A stretch of 64,000 nt of DNA from positions 1 to 64,000 of the forward strand of contig NZ_WURB01000018.1 in the NCBI RefSeq assembly GCF_009830105.1, in the 5' to 3' direction. Numbering within the stretch: position 1 is the stretch's first letter; each line of letters opens with the position of its first letter. Positions 17,997 to 26,418 of this stretch are shown here, piece after piece. A program made the position numbers and the translations under genes. A model generated the notes under the pieces. It was not told the DNA's origin, did not search any database, and worked only from the letters and a program-made list of their open reading frames with translations. Origin of the DNA: Microvirga makkahensis (GTDB lineage: Bacteria; Pseudomonadota; Alphaproteobacteria; Rhizobiales; Beijerinckiaceae).

Positions 17997-19116
17997 TACT
18001 GCGATACACATTCATGATTCTGGCGGCATGCGATCGTGGCGAGAGTTCCTCGGCTACCTTCCGGCGGGCCTCAAGAGACAGGATAAAGTCTTCGGGAGCA
18101 GCGAGGACGCGCATGGCCTCCTCTGCGAACTTGTCGGCCGTGGCCTGAGACCCAACCAGGAGCCCACCCGACCAGCGGGCCACAATTTCGGAGTGCCCGG
18201 CATCGTCTGTTGCAACGAAGGGAACGCCGAGAAGCAGAGCCTCCACGAGTGTTCGGCCAAAGGGCTCCCCGAGGGCCGGAGCAAGCAAGATGTCAAGGGT
18301 CGCGATGTTCATCTCGGGTGGCGACCGGAAGCCCGCCAGAACTAGCCTGTCTGCGATCCCAAGGTCTGCAGCGCGTTTCTCCAGATCGCGGCCTTGGAAA
18401 TCGCGCTCGCGGCCAAAGATGACGAATCGAGCACGGGATTCCCGTGCTGCGATGACCGCACAAACGTCAAGGAAGTAGTCGGGCCGCTTCCGAAACTGGA
18501 AGTTGCCGATGAACCCGATGAGAATCGGCTCCGCATCGCCTGACGTGTGAGGGTGGAATTCCATCCGCCGTCCTTCGGGGGGCTTGAGCATGGGATCCGG
18601 AAAGGGATTGAGAATGCACGTGACGCGTTCCTCCGGAAGAAATCGAAGATTGCGCCGGCAGGGGTCCGATATGGTGATGATGCCGTGCGATTGCCGCACA
18701 AGCACCCGATCAAGCCAGCGCATCCGCAGGAGCGCTCGATGGTGATAGACGAGCGGCAACCCAAGCATCCGCCCCACGATGCCCCATGATTGAAGGCTCC
18801 AGATGTCGTTGCAATGAACGATGGCGTCTGGCCCATAAGACTTCAGCGTCCGCAGGCGACGGGACACCTTCGCGATGTCGGCGGCAAAATCGCGGGCCTT
18901 CGCCGGGGCGTCTCCGGTAGAGTGCACCTCAAGGTCCATCTCGGCGGCTTGTCGCGCGACATTCGAGGCTAGCGGTGCGAGAACGACACACTTAACGCCA
19001 TGGTGTGCTTCTAAGGATCGAGCAAGGTGGAAGGTCGATATATGACTTCCTCCCACGGTCGAGCCTGTGAATGGAAACAGGATCGGTCCGAAATTTGCAT
19101 TTGTCTCGGATGTCAT
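17977..19116 (-). CDS. Family GT4 glycosyltransferase, paralogue of the 10079 product
   Basis: A GT-B enzyme of 379 residues with the same landmarks as the 10079 protein: an FPFTG opening, GGSHISTFHLARSLE, a YHHRALLRMR segment, FIGNFQFRKRPD and EPFGRTLVEALLLG. The pair arose by duplication and diverged. It is the last gene of a minus-strand run that begins with the carrier protein at 23417 and probably shares its transcript. It could add the sugar that later receives the acyl group, though that is guesswork from gene order. Confidence 0.85.
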   Translation of the reverse strand: MTSETNANFGPILFPFTGSTVGGSHISTFHLARSLEAHHGVKCVVLAPLASNVARQAAEMDLEVHSTGDAPAKARDFAADIAKVSRRLRTLKSYGPDAIVHCNDIWSLQSWGIVGRMLGLPLVYHHRALLRMRWLDRVLVRQSHGIITISDPCRRNLRFLPEERVTCILNPFPDPMLKPPEGRRMEFHPHTSGDAEPILIGFIGNFQFRKRPDYFLDVCAVIAARESRARFVIFGRERDFQGRDLEKRAADLGIADRLVLAGFRSPPEMNIATLDILLAPALGEPFGRTLVEALLLGVPFVATDDAGHSEIVARWSGGLLVGSQATADKFAEEAMRVLAAPEDFILSLEARRKVAEELSPRSHAARIMNVYRSISGAKA

Positions 19117-19218
19117 TGGCGCTCACGGAGTCGGCCCCTTGATCATGATCCAAGTCGACATATGCTCCGGGGCTCGGTTCGGGCACTCCCGGTCAGATAG
19201 TTCGCACATAGTAATACT

Positions 19219-20193
19219 CTAAAACTGCGGATATCCATATCTTTGCGCGATCGCGTCGACTTGCCGGTCGTTCATGTTTCCCAGGAGGTTACTGCGGAAA
19301 AGCGCGGTCCTCTGTGACCCAGGCCAGTCCCACAGACCTTCGGACTGCTGAATTTTTCTGTAGGTGCTGCCAGCGCGTCTCCCCATCCAGTACAGCCAAA
19401 TGTCGTCGGCTTGCGGGCAGAGTTCAAGAAACGCTACTTCATTGGTGACTTCAGGGGACAACGCTCCAGGCGGGTAGAGAATGCCTCCGCGCCCTATCGG
19501 AAACGTCGTCGTCGCGTCTCTCGGCTCAACGAGATAGGGCCATCGTTCATAAGGCTGCAATCTTCCCTGATCATCGAGCCGGATCTCACGTGCCTGGCAG
19601 CAGACGATCAGGCCCGTTTGTCCTGAGGAAGCCAGTGCCAAGTCTTCCAGCCAGTGTGGCCCGTAATAGACGTCGTCGTCAGCCGTCACAATGAAGGCAT
19701 CGGGAAACATCCTGACAGCCGGAATGATTTTCTTGAACGATTTGATGTCGTCGGTGGGGCGGATCTCCAAGCCGTATGAAGTGAGCCGGCGCACGGCCTC
19801 TGGAATTTCGGGTTCGTCATTATGCGACACCCAAAGAATGATACGGTCTGGTTTGACGGTCTGGCATAGCAAAGATCTCAGCGTTAGAGGAAGAATAGCG
19901 TAGCGGGGAGGATATGAGGTCAGGGATACGACAAGCTCTCCTGGAAGGGGATGCTGTCGGCCACTGATCGTGATCCGCCATGCCATCGCGCTCCGCGTCG
20001 CGGCAGACCGGATAGTCAATGCCAATCGGTTCAGGCGCCATTGCACTCTCTTGAGATGACGCGAGACTAGCGCATCAGGCGGAAACGCAGGTCCGCGCCA
20101 GCGATGAGCGAATCCGGCTTTCATCTCTGAACTATCCTCCAGGCTTCGGGCGCGATCCGACGCCGTTTCCACTGAGGGCTCCTCCCATGTCAC
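19219..20193 (-). CDS. GT-A-type glycosyltransferase
   Basis: The 324-residue protein has an N-terminal extension of about 85 residues and then LVVSLTSYPPR followed by TLRSLLCQTVKPDRIILWVS, the usual nucleotide-binding start of a GT-A domain. FIVTADDDVYYG supplies the D-x-D metal site. The C-terminal part contains a Trp-rich region (DIWLYWMGRR). It resembles uncharacterised glycosyltransferases in polysaccharide loci, not classical GT2 chain synthases, and has no membrane segment. It lies 102 bases upstream of the 17977 gene and 188 bases after the dehydrogenase, all on the minus strand. Confidence 0.78.
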   Translation of the reverse strand: MTWEEPSVETASDRARSLEDSSEMKAGFAHRWRGPAFPPDALVSRHLKRVQWRLNRLALTIRSAATRSAMAWRITISGRQHPLPGELVVSLTSYPPRYAILPLTLRSLLCQTVKPDRIILWVSHNDEPEIPEAVRRLTSYGLEIRPTDDIKSFKKIIPAVRMFPDAFIVTADDDVYYGPHWLEDLALASSGQTGLIVCCQAREIRLDDQGRLQPYERWPYLVEPRDATTTFPIGRGGILYPPGALSPEVTNEVAFLELCPQADDIWLYWMGRRAGSTYRKIQQSEGLWDWPGSQRTALFRSNLLGNMNDRQVDAIAQRYGYPQF

Positions 20194-20381
20194 ATCCGCC
20201 GGAAAGCAGTTGACTACCGAAGGCGGGCAGAGACGCCGGTGAGACGTTCATCCGCCTGATCTCGCTTATGCTCATCTGGGCACGCGGGCCTGGGAATCAT
20301 CTGGAGAACAAAGTCCACCCATCCTGCACAAATCGATGCTCTTCAATCCACCTATCGCGTGCCACTTTGTGAATGACGGCT

Positions 20382-21527
20382 CTATAGGCCAAGCATAGAC
20401 GCCACGAGCACCCGTTGAATCTCAGAAGTTCCCGAGTACAGCCGGCTGCCCAGCGCATCGCGCAACTCACGTTCAACCTCCGATTCCACCATGTAGCCGT
20501 AGCCGCCGTGTATCTGGATGGCGTCCTCCGCACACCGTATCCAGTTCTCGCTGATCGTGAGCTTCGCCAAAGCCGCTTCGAGATAGACGTTTCGCCCCTT
20601 AGCACTAAGCCATGCCGTCCGATAAAGCGCGGCTTGGGCTTGATCGACGCGCATCTTCATATCTACGATCTTGCTTCCCACCAACTGGAACTTGCCAATG
20701 GATTGGCCGAATTGCTTCCGGTCTCTCGCATAGCGGATCGATATGTCGAGCAGACGCTGCATCGCTCCGACGGCATTGGAAAGGATGCAGGCGCGTTCCC
20801 AGTTCATGGAATGCATAAAAAGGCTCTGGCCGGCACCCTCCCGCCCAAGGCGGTTCTCGGCCGGAACCTCGCAATCGTCGAAGAACAGTTCAGCCATCGG
20901 GGACGTGCGAAGACCCATTTTCTCGAGAGGACGCCCAACTCGAAAGCCTGGGTAGTTTTTCTCGACAAGAAAGCCGCAGATCCCATTCGACCCGGCCGAT
21001 CGATCGAGGGTGGCATATACTACGATGAGGTCCGCAACATTGCCGTTGGAAACAAAGGTTTTGCTGCCATTCAGCACATAACGGCTGCCGCGCCGTTCCG
21101 CCGTCGTCCGGAGGCTGTATGCGTCTGATCCCGAGCCGGGCTCCGTCATTGCGTTTCCACCGATCAGAGTACCGTTGCAGAGGTCAGGCAGGTATTTGCG
21201 CTTCTGCGGCTCCGATCCGAAATCGAGCAGTGGGACCTCGACCGTCCACATGTGGGCATTGATCGAGAACACCAAGCCATTGTCCCTGCATCCATAGCCA
21301 AGGTTCTCGAGCACTCCCACCGTCGTGAGTGGATCGGCCCCCATCCCACCGTAATCCGCTGGGACGGGTAGGCCGTGAATCCCAAACTTGGCACATTTGA
21401 GCCAGCCGTCACGGCTGAACTCGCCCCGTTTGTCCCGCTCCTTCAGGCCGACGTTCAACTCGTCACGGGCAAAGCTCTTGACAGCCTCCCGCAATTGCAT
21501 CTGCTCATCTGACCAGGCAAAATCCAC
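20382..21527 (-). CDS. Acyl-CoA dehydrogenase-fold flavoenzyme, prolyl-carrier oxidase (PltE/PigA-like) candidate
   Basis: A complete 381-residue FAD enzyme. GTG start, with AGGAG inside the end of the preceding ligase gene. Domains in order: helical N-terminus, beta middle domain with NAMTEPGSGSD, and helical C-terminus with RKQFGQ, IHGGYGYMVE and YSGTSEIQR. The glutamate usual at the YEGTS position is serine (S365). A glutamate sits instead at E244 in NWERAC, the place of the base in isovaleryl-CoA dehydrogenase and in PltE, whose sequence I recall as having MGWERAC. With the ligase and carrier next door, the expected reaction is stepwise oxidation of prolyl-S-carrier to pyrrole-2-carboxyl-S-carrier. 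An ordinary CoA-ester substrate remains possible. Confidence 0.78.
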   Translation of the reverse strand: MDFAWSDEQMQLREAVKSFARDELNVGLKERDKRGEFSRDGWLKCAKFGIHGLPVPADYGGMGADPLTTVGVLENLGYGCRDNGLVFSINAHMWTVEVPLLDFGSEPQKRKYLPDLCNGTLIGGNAMTEPGSGSDAYSLRTTAERRGSRYVLNGSKTFVSNGNVADLIVVYATLDRSAGSNGICGFLVEKNYPGFRVGRPLEKMGLRTSPMAELFFDDCEVPAENRLGREGAGQSLFMHSMNWERACILSNAVGAMQRLLDISIRYARDRKQFGQSIGKFQLVGSKIVDMKMRVDQAQAALYRTAWLSAKGRNVYLEAALAKLTISENWIRCAEDAIQIHGGYGYMVESEVERELRDALGSRLYSGTSEIQRVLVASMLGL

Positions 21528-21530
21528 GGA

Positions 21531-23081
21531 TCAGCTCCTGCTCCAACTTTTAAGGGTCTGGTAGTCAATCTTATCGGTTGAGGTCTTGGGAAGCGAGGAA
21601 TGGAAACTGAATCGGTCTGGAATCATGTAGATCGGAATGTGCTCGGAACAGAACGTCTTCATGTCTATCAACGACAAGGGCTTTCCCTGCTTTGACACAA
21701 TATGCGCATGGACCCTCATTCCGACGCTGTCGTCCGCCAATGCGACAACGGCAGCTTCCCGAATGTCTGGATGGCGATAGAGGCACACCTCGATTTCGCC
21801 CAGTTCGACACGGAAGCCCCGCTTCTTGATCATTCTGTCCTTCCGACCGAGGTAAACGAGATTGCCATCCCCCTCCTCGCGAACGATGTCTCCGGTCCGG
21901 TAATATCTCCTACCGTTCACCTCGACGAAACACCGCTGTGATTGCTCCGGCAGGTTCCAGTAACCTCTCGTTACCGCTGGCCCATGGATGCACAGCTCGC
22001 CCTCCGTTGCCTCGCTCATCTCGGTTCCATCCGCCTGAACGAGGATACCCTCAAGATGCGAGCAGACCCTACCAATCGGTACGGGCTCCATTTGATCGGC
22101 CGGAATGGGCGTTGGCACTTGGTAGTATGTGCAGACATTCGTTTCGGTCGGGCCGTACAAGTTGAAGTATTGCGGGTGCGGCCAGTATGTTGTCAGCAGC
22201 TTCAGGTGATTGATAGGGAATACTTCGCCAGCGAACAGAACCAGCCTCAGCGCCGAGTAGTCGCGGGTGTCAAGGTATCCAAACTGGGCCATAAGGCTCA
22301 GGATCGACGGAGCTGAGTACCAGACCGTGATCCGATGATCTGCTATCAGCTGAGCGAGTTCATAAGGCTGTTTCCCAACCTCTTCACTGATGATGAGCAA
22401 GGTTCCGCCATGCTTCACGGAACCGAAGATGTCGAAGACCGATAAGTCGAAATGGAACGGAGCGTGGGACGAAAACCTATCCGATGACGTGAGAGAAAAG
22501 GTTCTCGCACACCACTCGATGAAACTCGACGCATTCTCATGCGTGAGCTGGACGCCCTTTGGCTTTCCGGTGGACCCGGAAGTATAAAGGATGAAAGCCA
22601 GATCGTGCGCCCCGACTGGAGATACGGTGAGTGACGTCCCTGCCCCGACGTTATGGGTGAGCGCGTCTCCCACCCATTTTCTGCCTCCCGCCTCATCGAT
22701 ATCCAGAATGGCAGGATGCCAACCTTCGTCGCCGTGTACTTCAAGCATCGGCTTGAAGCGCTCCTCAATCACGATGGCCGCTACCCGGCAATCGGCGAGG
22801 ATGTAGTTGTTGCGCGCGGCTGGTCCGGTCGGATCGATTGGAACATACGCAGCCCCAGCCTTCAGGATTGCAAACAGTGTCACGACAGCGTCGGCAGACT
22901 TATGAAGCCAGAATCCGACACGATCGCCGGGCTGAACGCCGATGCTGGCCAATCGATCTCGCAGCCGACTAGATTGGGCATCGAGATCCTCATAGGTTAT
23001 GGAACTGCCGTCGAGCTCCTGGATTGCGACCTTACTAGGCCAGCGCTGTGCGGCATCGAGAAGATATTGATGAAGTTTCAT
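21531..23081 (-). CDS. Stand-alone amino-acid adenylating ligase, predicted L-proline specific (PltF/PigI-like)
   Basis: I start it at ATG 23081, 9 bases after GGAGG; 516 residues. It is a full ANL enzyme: LYTSGSTGKPKG (166-177), FHFDLSVFDIF (209-219), NLYGPTET (307-314), YRTGD (394-398), GRKDRMIKKRGFRVELGEIE (412-431) and catalytic K504. Aligning by eye to the GrsA phenylalanine domain gives pocket residues D212, L213, F216, Y255, L282, A284, L308, V316, C317, K504. I remember DLLYLALVCK for the proline enzymes of pyoluteorin and prodigiosin synthesis; this differs at one place. It should make prolyl-AMP and load the carrier at 23151. DltA, the D-alanine ligase, is the main alternative, but that would not explain the dehydrogenase. 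Confidence 0.82.
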   Translation of the reverse strand: MKLHQYLLDAAQRWPSKVAIQELDGSSITYEDLDAQSSRLRDRLASIGVQPGDRVGFWLHKSADAVVTLFAILKAGAAYVPIDPTGPAARNNYILADCRVAAIVIEERFKPMLEVHGDEGWHPAILDIDEAGGRKWVGDALTHNVGAGTSLTVSPVGAHDLAFILYTSGSTGKPKGVQLTHENASSFIEWCARTFSLTSSDRFSSHAPFHFDLSVFDIFGSVKHGGTLLIISEEVGKQPYELAQLIADHRITVWYSAPSILSLMAQFGYLDTRDYSALRLVLFAGEVFPINHLKLLTTYWPHPQYFNLYGPTETNVCTYYQVPTPIPADQMEPVPIGRVCSHLEGILVQADGTEMSEATEGELCIHGPAVTRGYWNLPEQSQRCFVEVNGRRYYRTGDIVREEGDGNLVYLGRKDRMIKKRGFRVELGEIEVCLYRHPDIREAAVVALADDSVGMRVHAHIVSKQGKPLSLIDMKTFCSEHIPIYMIPDRFSFHSSLPKTSTDKIDYQTLKSWSRS

Positions 23082-23150
23082 CTGACAGATCCTCCGGTGC
23101 ACGACTTCACGCCTTGTGCGGAACAGTGGGCCACTTCCAAGCCCGATGCC

Positions 23151-23417
23151 CTAGCGCACGAGCGAACGCTTTGAGGCGACGAGCGCACAAATCGACTGCA
23201 GCGTATTCAGGTGCTCCTCGTCGACCTCATGGGCATTGACCGGGATGTCGAACTCACGCTCGATGAATGCAACCAGTTTTAGCATCGCCAAGGAGTCAAG
23301 GATGCCCGTGGATACCAGCGGCGTGCTCGGCGTAAGGTGCCCTGGATCCTCCCCTGGAAGGAACTCGACAAGGATGTAGTCCTTAAGGATGGACATCGTG
23401 GCGCTCTGATCTGTCAT
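23151..23417 (-). CDS. Free-standing acyl/peptidyl carrier protein (PltL-like)
   Basis: The frame is open to 23489, but ATG 23417 has GGAG 8 bases before it and gives the usual 88 residues. The phosphopantetheine site is GILDSL with Ser42, followed by the helix MLKLVAFIEREF. The GIL(D/N)S form and the LKLVAFI helix resemble stand-alone carriers such as PltL. No phosphopantetheinyl transferase is nearby, so a genome-encoded one must activate it. It is the first gene of the minus-strand run (carrier, ligase, dehydrogenase, then two glycosyltransferases), 69 bases before the ligase start. Confidence 0.85.
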   Translation of the reverse strand: MTDQSATMSILKDYILVEFLPGEDPGHLTPSTPLVSTGILDSLAMLKLVAFIEREFDIPVNAHEVDEEHLNTLQSICALVASKRSLVR

Positions 23418-23751
23418 GAAGGCTGCTCCATTTGGCTCGCAGCGACAAATGATCTGCACTGTTCCTAATTCTAGCGAGATCTCCTTCAAAGACTAGTGCA
23501 TCGTTTCCAAAAGCGGACTTAGCGTGGGGTTGTCGCTCTGAGAGGCGCGCAAGTTGCCAGGATGGCGCCGCCTGAACCGCCCGATAGCTAGTTTAGCATT
23601 CATCCCCAACTGGACCTTTCACGGTGGCGAGGTCAAAGATCGTCAGGACTACAAAATTAGATCGTCGTGTCGCCCCCCAACCGGGCTCCACTTCTGATAT
23701 CGATGCTCTAACTGGCATTCACGGGAACCGGACGACCGGGGACGACGTATA
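23418..23751. promoter_or_regulatory. Divergent control region between the carrier and the MBOAT-SGNH gene
   Basis: No gene. GCTA-GTT-TAGC at 23587-23597 is a copy of the palindrome found at 14541, placed almost midway between the two divergent starts (170 and 155 bases away), so one bound protein could control both arms of the acylation module. Near 23494-23520 an AGTGCATCGTTTCCAAAAGCGGACTT stretch resembles short dispersed elements common between genes in Hyphomicrobiales. Confidence 0.4.
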
Positions 23752-26418
23752 ATGGAGGCCACAACGGTGGAGACTCCTTTCACATCAGTGCGCTCGGCGC
23801 AGTCACCCGAAGTTGATAATGTCCTTGCCGGGAGTTCGCCTTCCAAGGAGGCCAGCGCCTTCGAGGCTTACTGGGAGCAGGTACGCCAGGATCTGACATT
23901 CCGGCGTCTTCTGAGGCTCGGAGTCATCGTCGTAGAACTCGCCCTCGTCGCGGTCGCGGTCCGGCTTCTCAATGTCGAGAGCCCCGCCTTCGAGGCCGTA
24001 CTCACGCTGGCGCTCGGCGGCTTTCTCATCCATCACTTTCTACCCGCATCGTACCGGATTTTCTTCTTCGCAGCTCTATCAGTAGCCACCGTACCGCTTG
24101 TCTTTGGGTGGCAGGCTGGCACATGGCTGCTCGCATTCGGAGGCATGCTGATCGCGCTGTGCCACGTACCCGTCGCGTTTCACGTGCGGATTGTGCTGAT
24201 CGCCGCCCTCGCGCTTGCGCTGGCTCTCGCGCGCAAGCAGGTATTTCCAGTATTCGATGAAATTCCACCCACGATCTGGCCGATCTTGGGATCGATGTTC
24301 ATGTTTCGGTTGATCGTCTACCTTTATGACCTCAAGCACGAGGCCGCACCTTTCAGCGCGAGTCGCGCCGTGGCTTACTTCTTCATGCTGCCGAGCGTGT
24401 GCATGCCGCTCTTTCCGGTCGTCGACTACAAGACCTTCCAGCGCAGTTTCTACAATACAGATCCCTTGCGTCTGTACCAGACGGGCGTGAAGTGGATCCT
24501 TCGAGGATTGATCCACCTGACTCTTTACAAAGCAGTGTACTTCCTAGCTGTGGTTGAACCAGGATCCGTCGTCAACGGAGCTGGTGCGGCGAGGTATATG
24601 GCCTCGACGTTCCTGCTGTATCTGAAGATTTCCGGCCTGTTCCACATCGTCGTCGGGCTACTTCATCTGTACGGGTTCGGCCTTGCAGAAACTCATCATT
24701 TTTACTTGTTTTCATCGAGCTTCACCGACTTCTGGCGCCGCATCAATATCTACTGGAAAGAATTCATCCAGAAAATCGTCTTCAATCCTGCATATTTCCG
24801 CCTACGCAAAAGAGGCGAGACGTTCGCCGTCGCGACCGCGACCCTGATTGCCTTCGGAGCGACCTGGCTTCTCCACTCCTACCAGTGGTTCTGGATCAGG
24901 GGCGATTTCCCAATCGTGTGGGCCGACATCGTGTTCTGGTTCGGATTGGGGCTGGTTGTCCTGGCCAATGTTCTGCTGGAATCCCGAAAGGGGCGCCAGA
25001 GGACCCTGGCCAAGCCTGTACGAACATTTCGGGACGATGCGGTGCTTGCCGCGAAGACGGCGGGCACGTTCGCGGCGATCTGCGTGCTCTGGACCATTTG
25101 GAGCACGCCCAATGTGGCGGAACTCACAGCCCTTTGGCGAGGCGTTCTCAATTCCGGCCCATTCGATGTCCTGATTCTCCTCGGCATCCCGGCAGCCATC
25201 GGCGTCCTAGGTGCCGTTTTTCGGAACAGGAAACGCGAGACGGCCGGATCGGACGCCAGTGACGACGACAGGAGATTCATGGTTCAGGCCGGGGCCGTGA
25301 CGCTCACAGCCGGCCTCCTCATCGTCATCGCCCTCCATCCGTCTCTGCTCCAGCCGGCATCGCCGACCCTCGCGAAACTGATCACCGATCTCCGTGACCG
25401 CAACCAACTGAATGCGTCCGACGAAATGAAAATGGTGCGGGGATATTATGAGGATCTTGGCGATGCTGGTCGGTTCAACCATGAACTGGGCATGATGTTC
25501 GGAGTGGCACCTGCGGACTGGAAGGGATCAGTACCGGTCTTGGAGACCCATGATGCCATCGAGGCGCAGTTCGTTCCCTCGACGGCAACAGTCGCGACCG
25601 GAACGATTCGTACGATCAACAGCATTGGGCTGCGCGATCGTGAGTACCCACGCAATCATGATTCCGGAACCTTCCGGATCGGTCTCGTCGGCTCGTCCCA
25701 TGACATGGGTTGGGGCGTGAGAGATGATGAGACATATGAGAACGTTGTCGAGGATCGACTGAACCGAGAGTTGGGCCCTGTAACCGGAAAGAAGTTCGAA
25801 ATCATGAACTTCTCGTTCAGAGGGTATGGCCCGACCCAGAAGCTCGCTGTGATCGAGCAACGTATGTTCCCGTATCGCCCAGACCTCGTCTTGTACGTTG
25901 CGAATACGACCGAGTTTCTCTGGATGTTCAAGTCAGCATCGAAGCTCGCTCAATATGCTCTTCTCGATCAATTTCCCTATGTGGAGGAGGCGATCATACG
26001 GGCAGGCCTCAATCCCGCGATGCTTCCCACGAATGATATTCTCACGCACAAACTGGCGCCCTTTGCAGAAGATGCCCTCTTGGCGTTGCTACGCAGGTTC
26101 GGTGAGGGAACGCTCGCGCGCGGCGCCCAGCCAGCGCTTGTTCTGCTTGAAATCCCTAAGGACGGCAGGACCCGCAAACCGGAGTTCGACCGCTTGGTGA
26201 GCATCGGACGGGCGGCAGGACTTCCCATTCTTGATCTTCAGGGATCCTTTGCGAAGGTCCGCGACCGCCAATCACTCTGGGTCGCGCCGTGGGACAATCA
26301 TAGCAATGCGGATGGGCACCGCCTGCTCGCAGATCGTCTCTACGCCCTTCTGATTCAACAGCAGCTGGTTCCCACGAAACCTTCGGGCAATCGCCCTCGC
26401 ATCCAAAGCGCGAGATAG
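23752..26418 (+). CDS. MBOAT acyltransferase fused to a periplasmic SGNH domain
   Basis: An 888-residue fusion. The first 500 or so residues have many membrane helices and MBOAT landmarks: the FWRRINIYWKEF segment and TWLLHSYQWFWIRG with the conserved histidine, H375. After a last membrane helix near residue 520 comes an SGNH domain: GSSHDMGWGV with nucleophile S649 (a GDS-type block in which Asp is Ser), VANTTE as block III, and WDNHSNADGH with D848 and H850. One chain thus joins what AlgI/AlgJ or DltB/DltD provide as two. It should move an acyl group from a cytoplasmic donor to a sugar at the outer side. The divergent carrier, ligase and dehydrogenase make pyrrole-2-carboxyl the likeliest donor group; simple acetylation is the conservative alternative. 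Confidence 0.83.
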   Translation: MEATTVETPFTSVRSAQSPEVDNVLAGSSPSKEASAFEAYWEQVRQDLTFRRLLRLGVIVVELALVAVAVRLLNVESPAFEAVLTLALGGFLIHHFLPASYRIFFFAALSVATVPLVFGWQAGTWLLAFGGMLIALCHVPVAFHVRIVLIAALALALALARKQVFPVFDEIPPTIWPILGSMFMFRLIVYLYDLKHEAAPFSASRAVAYFFMLPSVCMPLFPVVDYKTFQRSFYNTDPLRLYQTGVKWILRGLIHLTLYKAVYFLAVVEPGSVVNGAGAARYMASTFLLYLKISGLFHIVVGLLHLYGFGLAETHHFYLFSSSFTDFWRRINIYWKEFIQKIVFNPAYFRLRKRGETFAVATATLIAFGATWLLHSYQWFWIRGDFPIVWADIVFWFGLGLVVLANVLLESRKGRQRTLAKPVRTFRDDAVLAAKTAGTFAAICVLWTIWSTPNVAELTALWRGVLNSGPFDVLILLGIPAAIGVLGAVFRNRKRETAGSDASDDDRRFMVQAGAVTLTAGLLIVIALHPSLLQPASPTLAKLITDLRDRNQLNASDEMKMVRGYYEDLGDAGRFNHELGMMFGVAPADWKGSVPVLETHDAIEAQFVPSTATVATGTIRTINSIGLRDREYPRNHDSGTFRIGLVGSSHDMGWGVRDDETYENVVEDRLNRELGPVTGKKFEIMNFSFRGYGPTQKLAVIEQRMFPYRPDLVLYVANTTEFLWMFKSASKLAQYALLDQFPYVEEAIIRAGLNPAMLPTNDILTHKLAPFAEDALLALLRRFGEGTLARGAQPALVLLEIPKDGRTRKPEFDRLVSIGRAAGLPILDLQGSFAKVRDRQSLWVAPWDNHSNADGHRLLADRLYALLIQQQLVPTKPSGNRPRIQSAR

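Noticed and set aside
20382..23417. Carrier/ligase/dehydrogenase trio as a fatty-acid or quorum-signal pathway
   Set aside because: The ligase has an NRPS-type amino-acid pocket with the conserved Asp and Lys and no fatty-acyl tunnel features I can see, and there is no ketosynthase or thioesterase nearby.
21531..26418. Plain Dlt D-alanylation operon
   Set aside because: The ligase code fits proline, there is an added dehydrogenase, and the acceptor in a Gram-negative EPS locus is not teichoic acid. I keep it as the main alternative to the pyrrole model.
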